A stretch of DNA of 64,000 bases from Haliclona indistincta (Eukaryota; Porifera; Demospongiae; Haplosclerida; Chalinidae). Of this stretch, positions 41,751-51,086 are shown in pieces (the first letter of the stretch is position 1; every line of letters begins with the position of its first letter). Below the pieces are notes generated by a model. It worked only from the letters and a program-made list of their open reading frames with translations, ran no database searches and was not told where the DNA came from. Location of the stretch: contig OZ024785.1 of NCBI GenBank assembly GCA_964017065.1, positions 15,101,965 through 15,165,964 of the forward strand, in the 5' to 3' direction. The position numbers and the translations under genes are program-made.

Positions 41751-41860
41751 AAGGACAGTCACAGTCGTTTACCTTAAGGGTGCAGTGTCACGCCCACGCA
41801 TGTATTTTTGGCTGGTTGCTAGGGGACTGTATCTCAGAAACTACTGCTGATATTCCAAGA

Positions 41861-42954
41861 AACCAAAGACCTATGCTACAAGACTGGCGAAGGCTGTATA
41901 CATTGCAAACTATGAGCGCTGAAAGTGCCAGACGGAAACGTGACGGGCGCGGCTAGATACAACGCTTAGGCTAATAAAACTTTCGTTCACTCAGGCAGTA
42001 GAACTTCAGATTTGGGATATATACGTACTTCAACAAGGCGAAGGCAGTAACGTAGAGCTTTTTCGTGTATTGTGCTTGAAAGTGCGATTATGAGCTGCTT
42101 ACCTCGTGGTTTTCCTACTCAGAGTGTGTTTATTAAAAAAAACTCTACGTTAAGGTCTTTATCTGGTCGCTAATAGTCATATATCCAAGTTTGGGTCTAT
42201 TCTGAAGGCCACAGACAGAGTTTTATTGAGGAATGTATTGTTCGCGATCTTGCCTGGCTACTGTCACTTAATAGTATTGTTAATGTGCTTGTATAAACAG
42301 TGAATATCATTTGTGGTGTGTAATAATGTCCAACTTGTACATTCCTGAATAAGTTAATGGTTGTTAGGGTCTGCACCCTTAAAACCAGACATTTAGCGTC
42401 AGTTTAGCGTGCACTACGTTTGGCTGATATTTAATGAGATTCATGCTCGTTAACAGTCATTATTACTGCGAAACCACAGCTATGTAGAATGAATCTCATT
42501 AAAGTTGCATGACCTAAATTTAGCGTTTTTGACCTCACTCGCTAAAACGCTAATAATACTAATTTTAAGGTATGTTGTACGGACTAGCAGGCTGTGTGAA
42601 GTTAGTGAAACTTAAACCATGTCAAAGCGTGTCTGAGTGACCATGCACGCTAAATAAGAGTGTCCGGAATTAGGAACCGTCCAAAATTACAATTACATGT
42701 ACATGTAGTGCCCCTGTATAATACAATTATACTTACCCAACTTGACTTTTCCTTGGTCGCCATCCTTCTCGGTTCGTACTCGAACTACTCACCTTCCTTT
42801 ACAGCCCCCTGCCACAGCGACACTGTAGCAGGGGGCACGGCGCAAGCGGCAGTGCAACCTAGGGTTTATCTGAGAGTTTGGTAGCCAGGCGTGGTGTCGC
42901 GCTGGAATGTAGCGGTTACAGTCACGGTGATTATACCAAGAGATGATCGAACCT
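41861..42954. other. Spacer with small inverted repeats
   Basis: No gene is seen. TAATGAGATTCAT at about 42433 is mirrored by ATGAATCTCATTA at about 42489, and GCCCCCTGC...GCAGGGGGC pairs near 42808-42838. These suggest further small elements. Confidence 0.4.
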
Positions 42955-43416
42955 TAGTCTGGCCGCTGCCCCTCCCCGCCTATTGAGTGGGTGGTGGACG
43001 GCCTGTTGGGTCTAGCAAACATTATATTACCATTCATCGATATTATATGAATATTAATCTGTATTATAATATTAATTATTGCATTGCAATGATAAGCGGG
43101 GATTCCTCAATGCCAATGCCAGTGACACTGCGCTGGTTTTAAGCGATCTATGCTTGAATCGCGGTAGACTATTTTCGATAGCATCGTCAACAGCACGACT
43201 GTTAGGCTGTTAACCACCGTAGCTAGCCTGTTCCGTCATAGCCTGTAATATTATTCACGATCAAACCCAGCCCACGATCCATGAATATTACTGCTCAAAA
43301 TCTTGAGCATTACAATCTGAGTGGTCGGTTGGGAAACTATGAATGGCAATGTTTGCTAGACCCCACACGCCGTCCACCAGCCACTCAATAGGTGGGGAGG
43401 GGCAGCGGCCAGACTA
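42955..43416. mobile_element. 462-bp MITE with TAGTCTGGCCGC ends
   Basis: Starts TAGTCTGGCCGCTGCCCC and ends GGGGCAGCGGCCAGACTA, with TIRs of about 90 bases (CCTATTGAGTGGGTGGTGGAC and its counterpart). The internal sequence is AT-rich and non-coding. A clear target duplication was not found. Confidence 0.85.
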
Positions 43417-43429
43417 CCGTGCATGCATG

Positions 43430-43700
43430 ATGTTGCATGCATGCACGGGCGCGCATGATGTTGCATGCATACACGATGTTTTTATGCATGCATAGCCTCA
43501 TTCTCGGTACCGGCTTTGCAGCTGCTAGCATGCTTGCAATGGAGGCTACCACTACCGTGAACGTCTGTGATCATGAAAATATCGAGGCTACTCAGTACAC
43601 TGAACGTCTGCATGTGACCCACCACATTCAGGTGGACTTCAGGCATTGCTTCCCTCACTACTAGCAAATAATTATAGTTTGCAGTCATCTTTGGACTCAG
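43430..43700. other. Short spacer with GCATGCATG-rich repeats
   Basis: Between 43423 and 43495 GATGTTGCATGCATGCAC and near copies recur three times. Frames at 43437-43688 on both strands have no support. Confidence 0.4.
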
Positions 43701-43811
43701 CCAACAGTGCTCTGAATAGTGTAGAGAGTGATAAGCGCACTAGAGCAGTAAGGGAAAAATAAAAGGCAGTGGCAGGAACAGTAGCACTGAGGTGGTGTTG
43801 TAGCAGTCGTG

Positions 43812-45526
43812 TAGAGTAAACCACCTATATTCGGCCACCATCAATTATCGGCCACTCGTTCGTACACTTGCAAATGTGCAAACTTGACCGACGTATAGAC
43901 ACACACTTCCTCTGCCTGCATTGCAAATATGCAGCTCGTAACTTCTTCTTTGTCTACTGTGGAGACGAAGAAAGTGGGTAGCCGAAAACATTGATGTTCG
44001 GCAAAAGCAATCTATTATCCGGCAACAGTCCTAGTGACTGATAGACGAATAGGGCGGGATTGCAAGTCAGTACTGCAAACACCTTTATCCACCAGCATTA
44101 CAACGAGCTACAATTGAAAAGCTCTCGTCTTGCTGTCCGGGTAATTTTCTTTTCCAAAGACCCCGAGGTCGAGCAATCTATGTTCGGCAACTCATGATAT
44201 TGTTTCAGTGCAATTTATGCTCAAAGAAAACACGATTGCGATACAGAAACACGTCGGCTGAGTAGAGCCATCTCATGTCTATCACAATCACCAAAATTCA
44301 GTAACCCTGCGTTCGTTTCTTGATCGCGCAAGCTCCCGGTGTTTGTAAAACAAAGAATAAACCGAGCATTCCAGAAATTAAATTTGATTCTAAGCCTCTT
44401 TTTCTGCAATTAGTGATGGAAAGTAATTTTATAGAGAAGTCCTCAAATCAGCAAGCACTGTCCATATCCATCAGGAGTGCAGTCATTGATCAGCGCTAAA
44501 CTTTTTTTAAATCTTTGCCAAAGGCAGGTGTGACCAACTAGCAAAGCTAATACAAAGGCCAACCAGTGAAAAAACAGGACACACAAGAGGAACAAAGACA
44601 GATAAACTTAAGCAGCAAAGTCAGAAGCAATAACAAAGAGAAATAATAAAAAAGGAACATGAAAAAACAGATACAAGCAATAAAGGTGATTGCGAGTTAT
44701 TGGTAAATAAAGCGCCTTAGTAACAATTTGAATGTAGAAGTTGTGGAGATGGATACAATGTGATTAGGAATAGAGTTCCATTTGTTGATGACATCAATGG
44801 CAAAGGAATAGCTGTGGTGGCAGGTTCTAACAAACGGTCGCGAGAGAGGAAGAGAGTTTTTGTGAGACTTAGTGGGTCTGGGGTAAACTACTTTGCGAGT
44901 GCCGACAAAGAAGCTTAGAATCAAGTTTAACTTCGGGAATGCTCGGTTTACTTTTTGTTTTACAAGCACTGGGTTGCTCCTTGGAAGCCACGCCCACTAT
45001 TTTGGCTGTTTGCAGCTTGCGCGATCAAGAAACGAACGCCGGGTTACTGAATTTTGGTGATTGTGATAGACATGAGATGGCTCTACTCAGCCGACGTGTT
45101 TCTTTGAACATAAATTGCACTGAAACAATATCATGAGTTGCTGAACATAGATTGCTCGACCCTGGGGTCTTTGGAAAAGAAAATTACCCGGACGGCAAGA
45201 CGAGAGCTTTTCAATTGTAGCTCGTTGTAATGCTGATGGATGAAGGTGTTTGCAGTACCTACTTGCAATCCCGCCCGATTCGTCTATCAGTCACTAGGAC
45301 TGGTGCCGGATAATAGATTGCTTTTGCCGAACATCAATGTTTTCGGCTACCCACTTTCTTCGTCTCCACAGTAGACAAAGAAGCAGTTACGAGCTGCATA
45401 TTTGCAATGCAGGCAGAGGAAGTGTGTGTCCATACGTCGGTCAAGTTTGATCTGTGTAGCCTATTTGCAAGTGTACGAACGAGTGGCCGATAATAGATGG
45501 TGGGCGAATATAGGTGGCTTACTCTA
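43812..45526. mobile_element. 1.7-kb foldback element with LINE fragment in its loop
   Basis: The left arm (43812-44400) starts TAGAGTAAACCACCTATATTCG and is mirrored by the right arm (44930-45526), which ends CGAATATAGGTGGCTTACTCTA. The arms are about 600 bases with high identity, and about 10-40-bp indels distinguish them (for example GGAAGCCACGCCCACTATTTTGG only at right). The loop is occupied by the LINE 3' fragment at 44500-44969. No transposase is seen. Confidence 0.9.
44500..44969 (-). mobile_element. LINE 3'-terminal fragment in the foldback loop
   Basis: The minus-strand frame ends in HHSYSFAIDVINKWNSIPNHIV followed by TFKLLLRRF, the C-terminal signature of LINE (Jockey/CR1-type) ORF2 proteins. 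It is followed by an A-rich 3' region toward 44640. It is 5'-truncated, as expected for LINE insertion. Confidence 0.7.
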
Positions 45527-45547
45527 TATGTTCCGCGCTTTTTAGGA

Positions 45548-45650
45548 TCTCGAGAAAGCGTAGCGCTTTCTAGAGAAAGCCCGCGCTTTCTAGAGAAAGT
45601 CCGCGATTTCTAGGGATTCCTAAAAATCGCTGCACTTTCTCAAGAAAGGG
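45548..45650. repeat. Clustered GCGCTTTCTAGAGAAAG hairpin units
   Basis: Three to four variants of CGCTTTCTAGAGAAAG(C/T)CCGCG lie in tandem. Each is itself palindromic around TCTAGA, ending in a larger imperfect inverted repeat (AGGGATTCC/TAAAAATCGC). Confidence 0.8.
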
Positions 45651-45835
45651 TGTATGGAAAAGAAGGAAACTGAAAACTGAAACGGACGACGAAAAATGGG
45701 CGTGGTCTCGCACTAGAAAAACCCAAGACCCTAAAACCTTGCCCAATGGACCTAACAGCGCCCAGTATGAACCCATAGATAATACAGTACACGGTGGATA
45801 CGCAACGAGCCCGTATACTGCAATCCGGGGTGGGA

Positions 45836-45837
<2 letters not shown>

Positions 45838-45872
<35 letters not shown>

Positions 45873-45963
45873 GGTACAACGGGTGCCTACGCTTTTATGG
45901 TAGGACTTAAAGAGATTAATGATACAAAATAAAAGAAATGATGCAAAAAAAAAAAAAAAAAAG
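45838..45963. repeat. Poly(T) then poly(A) tract, inverted homopolymers
   Basis: A run of about 30 T at 45839-45868 and a run of about 18 A at 45946-45963 flank 80 bases of unique DNA. The second precedes the protein fragment at 45973-46371 and may be a retroelement tail. Confidence 0.8.
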
Positions 45964-45972
45964 AGATTGAAA

Positions 45973-46371
45973 TTAGTCACTAACCCTACCCTCAGTAAGG
46001 GCAAGGTCAGCAGCAGTGTCTAGGCGATTGAATGAGAAGAGCGACCGTGATCCTCGAAGGCAAGTTATTGTAGAACGAAGAAGAGAGAAGGTGAGTTTAC
46101 ATCTAATGAGGCGGATGACTGAATTGTAAGACTGGCCAGATTTCTCAGCAATCATAGAGGATATTCTTTTGTACACAACTGATGCTGCTGGGCCGATACC
46201 TCCAAGAGCCTTTGTCTTGGGTAACACGGACGTTTCCAAACATTTACAAGAAATGAATGGCTGCAGCAGTAGTAGTGCGTGCTCAAGGCAAGATATTGAG
46301 CTCCTTGATGCTTTTGTGCGTACAAAAGTATTTTGATGCAGTAGATCAAGGATGTTGGTATTCGCTGGCAT
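45973..46371 (-). pseudogene. Retroelement-associated ORF fragment
   Basis: The frame ends with KRISSMIAEKSGQSYNSVIR, then LIRCKLTFSLLRSTITCLRGSRS. This C-terminal block recurs in many copies of repeat-derived proteins of corals, hydra and sponges as I remember them. I cannot assign it to a retroelement class. It lacks the N-terminal part. Confidence 0.45.
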
Positions 46372-47934
46372 TGCTTATGAAGTCCTAGTATTATCATTCT
46401 TGCCAATAATCTAACACAAAAACAGTAACAACAAGCTTGTTCCCTGCTATTTGGCGGCGTGTCTGCTGTTCTCTACGAAGTGTAGCGCTCCAATAGTATT
46501 TTGATGCACTGCACTACACAATAAGCTACCAAAACACATACAACAAACCAGCACTACACAAACCAGGACTGTACAAATCTAACACAAGTAGCCGAAACAC
46601 AGGCTTTCAGGAAAAACGGGGAAATTTGCAGCCTGGCAATCTATTTTACAGCAACAGCCTCTTCTTCAACAGCAAATGAACACGTGTGCTATTTGATTCA
46701 GCTTCTACCCGCTTCTCGGAACCGTAGAAACAGCTTTACAACTTCGTGCAACCCGCCCACGCCCGAGACAGTGAGTGTCCCAGCACATCTCCGTGGATCC
46801 TTCCGTTTATCACGCCGTTTCATATCCACCGTGTACTGTATTATCCAGAGGAGGTTGGAAGTATTAGTATGCGCACGTGATTGTAGACTGTTATTATGCG
46901 CACGTGATTTCGAATGAGCATACCTAACGTTCCATCGTGAGGCGTGGCTCAATGGCGCTAGCATACAGCACTAGAACTCATTCGTGGATTCTTTCTAAAA
47001 TGGCATTGCGTAGAGCTTGATTACTGGTCTTACTTAAAGATATGATCTTAGAATATTGGTTTAGCTATTTGTATAGTGCACTGCACACCAGTTTCTGTGC
47101 TTTGTATGTCGTGAAATCTAGGAAGAAGTAGCACAACTCCAGTATACAGCACACTTGTGCTGGATTCAGGAATCTTTCTTCTGTGAAACAGCTTAAATTT
47201 AAGCAAATTTCTTAGTTCTAGCTCTGACCAGGTCTCGTCAGCTGTATACTGGGTTTTGCAGATAACACTGGAGCTGTCTCTTCGCTCGCCGTTTTAAACA
47301 CCAAGATTTTGCTTCAGGACGTCTTTAGTAGGCTTGTCAATAAGCTGATTGCTTGCACGAACAATAACTGTAGTGTTTTCCACTGTTGAGAATCGTCACT
47401 ACTTTCTTGCCCATAGCAGCTCAGGAACCCATGGGTTGGATCGGGTAGATCGCATATTTGTAATCTGCTGTGCAAGAGCTTTAAATTCTGTCCAGAGAAT
47501 AGCGTAAAATTGACAACTAAGATTCGCCATACATTTTGATTTGGAGAGAATTTACAAACCACAAGTCACATGACTGAATATTAATGCTTCCAACCTCCTC
47601 TGTGTATTATCTATGATGAACCTAACGTAGGGTCCGCAATGAAAAAATCGACTGTCACAGATTCAGCGGGATGGCGACTCAGTGTGTAGAGTTGCTTGGT
47701 ACGGACATAGAACGGATAGACATAGAAGCGTCAAGTCTTTCCTTTTGCAGGAAGAAATAAAGCGCTAAAAATTTAGGGGTGGAGCCTACGAATTGCTATT
47801 GTATATTCGAGTTACATTCCATGCACGCGATACAGTTTTGTTGTCAAGAATGCACAGCATCGTGCTGTCATGATTTCAACACTCTTCGAGGTCGCAACAG
47901 CTCCTTTGCATCGTTTTTCAAGGCATAATTTGGA
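46372..47934. mobile_element. Spacer containing a probable TIR element (46836-47612)
   Basis: GTATTATCCAGAGGAGGTTGG (about 46838) is mirrored by CCAACCTCCTCTGTGTATTAT (about 47591), suggesting a 775-bp element with 25-30-base TIRs. The sequence between is non-coding. The rest of the stretch shows nothing recognisable. Confidence 0.55.
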
Positions 47935-48275
47935 AGTGGGCGGGGTCTCCGAGACGCCACAATAACAGTTCTTGGTCTCTAGCGCTCTTGTACATCGTCC
48001 AATAGCAACCCTCATGTACTTTCTGTCTAAGTAGGGTAGCAATGTAATTGCACACCAAGTTTCATCAAGTTCATTTGCTTCCTTCCACCAAATCCAAAAA
48101 ATACTTTAATATTTTGGATTTGGTGGAAGGAAGCAAATGAACTTGATGAAACTTGGTGTGTAATTACATTGCTACCCTAATTAACCAGAAAGTACATGAG
48201 GGTTGCTATTGGACGATGTACAAGAGCGCTAGAGACCAAGAACTGCTATTGTGGCGTCTCGGAGACCCCGCCCAC
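47935..48275. repeat. Near-perfect 340-bp hairpin
   Basis: Arms of about 165 bases meet at about 48105 (CCAAATCCAAAAAATACTTTAATATTTTGGATTTGG centre). The outer ends read GTGGGCGGGGTCTCCGAGACG and CGTCTCGGAGACCCCGCCCAC. The arms differ by only a few bases, so the cruciform is recent. Confidence 0.93.
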
Positions 48276-48342
48276 TTTTTTTTTTCATTTCAAAAAGAAA
48301 TGTGAAATAGCAATAATGCTAATGAATGAAGGTGTTAGTGAT

Positions 48343-49715
48343 CTAAAAGATAGTAAATAGCTTGGACTTAAATAGAGAAAAAGAATCAGTAGATTTGATA
48401 CAAGAGGGAAGAGAGTTCCAAAGCTTGATAGAGGTGGGATAAAATGAATTCATATAAGTAGCTGATTTGCAGAAGATGGGGGCAAAATCATGTCTATTAT
48501 AATTGCGGGAGAAATGCGGAGGCGGGGAATGTGATACGAGAGGACAATTGATTGAATGGGAAAAACCAAATTTGAGTTTGAACAGAGAGGAAGCTTTGCA
48601 AATTTTTCTTCTCTGTTCAAGAGGCTTTATAGCAAATTGGGAAAGAAGAGATGGATAGCTGGAAGCCCACGATTTAGATGCCATTTTTAAAGCAAAATGT
48701 TGGACAGATTCAAGAGATGAGATTGCAGTTAGTGAAGGTGGATCCCAGATAGCAGCACCGTACTCCAAAATTGGGCGAACCAACATTTTGTAAAGAGTAA
48801 GTAGAGTAGATGAGGGGCAGTGGTGGTAAAAATGCCTGTAGATTAGCCCAAGGCGTTTCCTTGCTTTCATTCTAATATTATGAATGTGAGAAGACCATGA
48901 CAAATTGGGCTGAAAGGTTAGCCCAAGGTATTTGTAGGAGTAGACTCTGTCAAGAGGGATATTGCTGATTTGCACAGGGGGTAGTGAGTCGAAAAATGAC
49001 TGTGGACGAAGTGAAAAGATCATGAATTTTGATTTTTGTAAGTTGATGTTAAGTGATCTAGAGGAGAGCCAGCAATGAATATCAGTGAGCAATGAATTGA
49101 TAGTGGCAATATCAGCAGTATGATTCAATGGATGAAGAAGAAGCATATCATGCATAGAGAAACAAGTTTAAAGAGAAGTGTGGGTTAAGAGTGACAATGT
49201 CATTGATGTAAAAAATGAAAAGCAGAGGGCCTAGTATGGACCCCTGAGGGACACCAGACAAAACTGGCTGAGGAGAAGAAACACTCTTGCCAACTCTCAC
49301 AGATTGGGTACGACCAGAGAGATAGGAAGCAAGCCAATGACAAATGTGCATGGTTGGGAAGATTAATAGAGAAAAGCTGACTCAGGAGAGAAGTGTGACT
49401 GACAGAGTCAAAAGCCTTCTTTAAATCAAGAAAGACGCCACAGATTGGTGTGGAGCGGTCCAAATCTGAGAGAATAGTATGGCAAACTGAAATCATGGCA
49501 TCAGAGGTGGAACGAGAGGGCATGAAGCCAAATTGATTAGGAGAAATAAGGGAATTAGTAAGAAAGTGGTCAAGGAGAATATCAGCGACATGTTTTTCAA
49601 GAAGTTTGGAGACTATAGATAAAAGAGAGATACTGAGGCCGATAGTTGGTAGGAGAGTCAGAGGGTGGGGAAGATTTAGGAATTGGGACAATAATAGAAT
49701 TAATGCTTCCAGATA
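48343..49715 (-). mobile_element. LINE reverse transcriptase fragment, three frames
   Basis: Minus strand: RT blocks SLLSIVSKLLEKHV, NQFGFMPSRSTSDA and FLDLKKAFDSVSH (49691-49355), then after a frameshift [16 protein letters not shown] and [20 protein letters not shown] (49351-49148), then a second shift within the YADDMLLLHP catalytic region, and YKYLGLTF, ILEYGAAIWDP and LWNSLPSCIKS to 48343. Same broad type as 5390-6810 but a distinct family. It is bordered on the upstream side by the exon duplicate starting at 49732. Confidence 0.9.
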
Positions 49716-49731
49716 GAAGGGTGCAGATCAT

Positions 49732-50866
49732 CAACTATAGCCTCCTTGGTGGGTGTGGTCATCGTAGTAACCGTAGGAACTTAAACCTGTAATAATAAAT
49801 CAATACACTAAAACATGTACTGCTGATGTACATGAAAATAATACACAAGTTTTGAACTATAGTAGCAATGATATTTTGTACCTTTTTATCTTTGCCAGTA
49901 TGTCTTTCAAAGGTCTTTCTCCATCGCTCATAGTCAAAGCCGCTACTAACAATCTCTCTCACTCTCTTGCCCTCTCTCACCATCACACTGATGTACTGTG
50001 ACAACACCTTACCAAGGAACCTGAAGGACAGACACAAGTAAACTAAGAAAAAGTGTGAAAAGATAGACAGACGATCATATACTGTAATGGGATCCAACTA
50101 ATGAACTTTAATGATTTCTGCTATTCATGCTCACGCACAGTATACATACCTGAATTGTTTCAACCAATCATCTTGCAGCATAGTCTGCATCACATCATCA
50201 AACACTAGACCAGCTAGATCCTGTCAAAAGAAATTTATCGAGGACTACATTTATGAGTACAAGACGGAACTAACCCAATAGTCCTGCTTCTCATGAGCAT
50301 CGGACGTGTGAAAGAGAAGCCAGAATGCAACACAATATCAACGCCACATTGTACCCTCTCTGGATTAGAGGAGTGAGTGAGTGAGTGGGTGAGAGAGTGA
50401 GTGAGTGAGTGAGTGAGTGAGTGAGTATAAGCGAGTGATTGAGTGAGTGAACGAGCAAGCGAGTGTTAAACATTGTAAAGGTGACTCTATCTATTAACCG
50501 GTTGTCATAGTAACTCCTCCATTCAGGTGAGTAGTCATGTCATGGCGACAGGTCAGTATACTACCAGTCAGCTCAGGTTGTACGACCCTGGGCATCACAT
50601 GAGAGAATGCTCGGCTTACAATAATGCACTGTACCTTCTAATGTATTCCTAAGGTTAGGGAATGACTTGGGCAGTACCACAGATGGTACCAGCGGATGAT
50701 GAGAGGACAGCATCATTGAGAAATAACACCTCGACCCACATCAGTGGGTACCTATAACTTGTGATACTTTCTAGGACAGTTCCCGTTAGCTTATTTTGTC
50801 CTAGGAGAGTTTTCATTGACATTTTTTGTACTAGGAAATTTGTGTCGGGTAGGACAAAAACCATCG
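49732..50866 (-). pseudogene. Truncated duplicate of four exons of the 57.6-64 kb gene
   Basis: Exons and introns match 59388-60690 closely: FLGKVLSQYISVMVREGKRVREIVSSG (49905-50020) differs from the other copy by Ile to Val, and DLAGLVFDDVMQ, HPG...-type and LSSSAGTICGTAQV exons follow. The copy has lost its flanking exons and a 60-120-bp stretch including an ACATGTGTGTCAC repeat. Its left end meets the LINE at 49715. It cannot encode a full protein. Confidence 0.88.
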
Positions 50867-51086
50867 ATCTAATTTCGTCCTAAGACAAATTCATCACTAA
50901 ATCTTTATCCTAGGACAAATCATCTGATGAATTTTGTCCCATGCAAGGGAAAATTTTCTTTAATTTTGCTGCTACATACAGACTTCTATATTTTTGTGAA
51001 TATTGATTAGCTCAAAAACGTAACAGTCATAATTTATACAAAAAATAAGTAACCTATATGCACATTTAGAATCACTATAAATCTTG
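50867..51086. other. Spacer with CCTAGGACA(A) palindromic repeats
   Basis: From about 50768 to 50945 the motif TTTGTCCTAGGACA and partial forms appear five or six times in both orientations. The 3' UTR of the gene ending at 51087 lies at the right. Confidence 0.5.

Larger units (their letters stand above)
35168..41860 (+). mobile_element. Broken Ty3-superfamily (Gmr1-like) LTR retrotransposon
   Basis: Recognised parts in order: probable 5' LTR 35168-35417, primer-binding site 35420-35434, gag 35739-36600, integrase N-terminal part 36633-36765, integrase core 37690-37845, then an inverted block 38926-39945 holding the integrase C-terminal part and the start of reverse transcriptase, and the rest of RT plus RNase H on the plus strand at 40915-41750. 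Undoing the inversion would give Gag-IN-RT-RH, the unusual order of the Gmr1 group. At least three other elements are inserted. No 3' LTR was found. All frames are broken and the RT catalytic Asp pair is deleted, so the copy is dead. Confidence 0.8.

Noticed and set aside
43437..43688. Two antiparallel frames of about 70 codons
   Set aside because: Sit in GCATGCATG repeats and have no recognisable protein features.
45570..46004. 144-codon frame with Lys/Phe runs
   Set aside because: It spans poly(T) and poly(A) tracts with no domain; treated as chance.
46684..46964. Frames of 77 and 88 codons
   Set aside because: They overlap a TIR element end and look like repeat-derived open frames.
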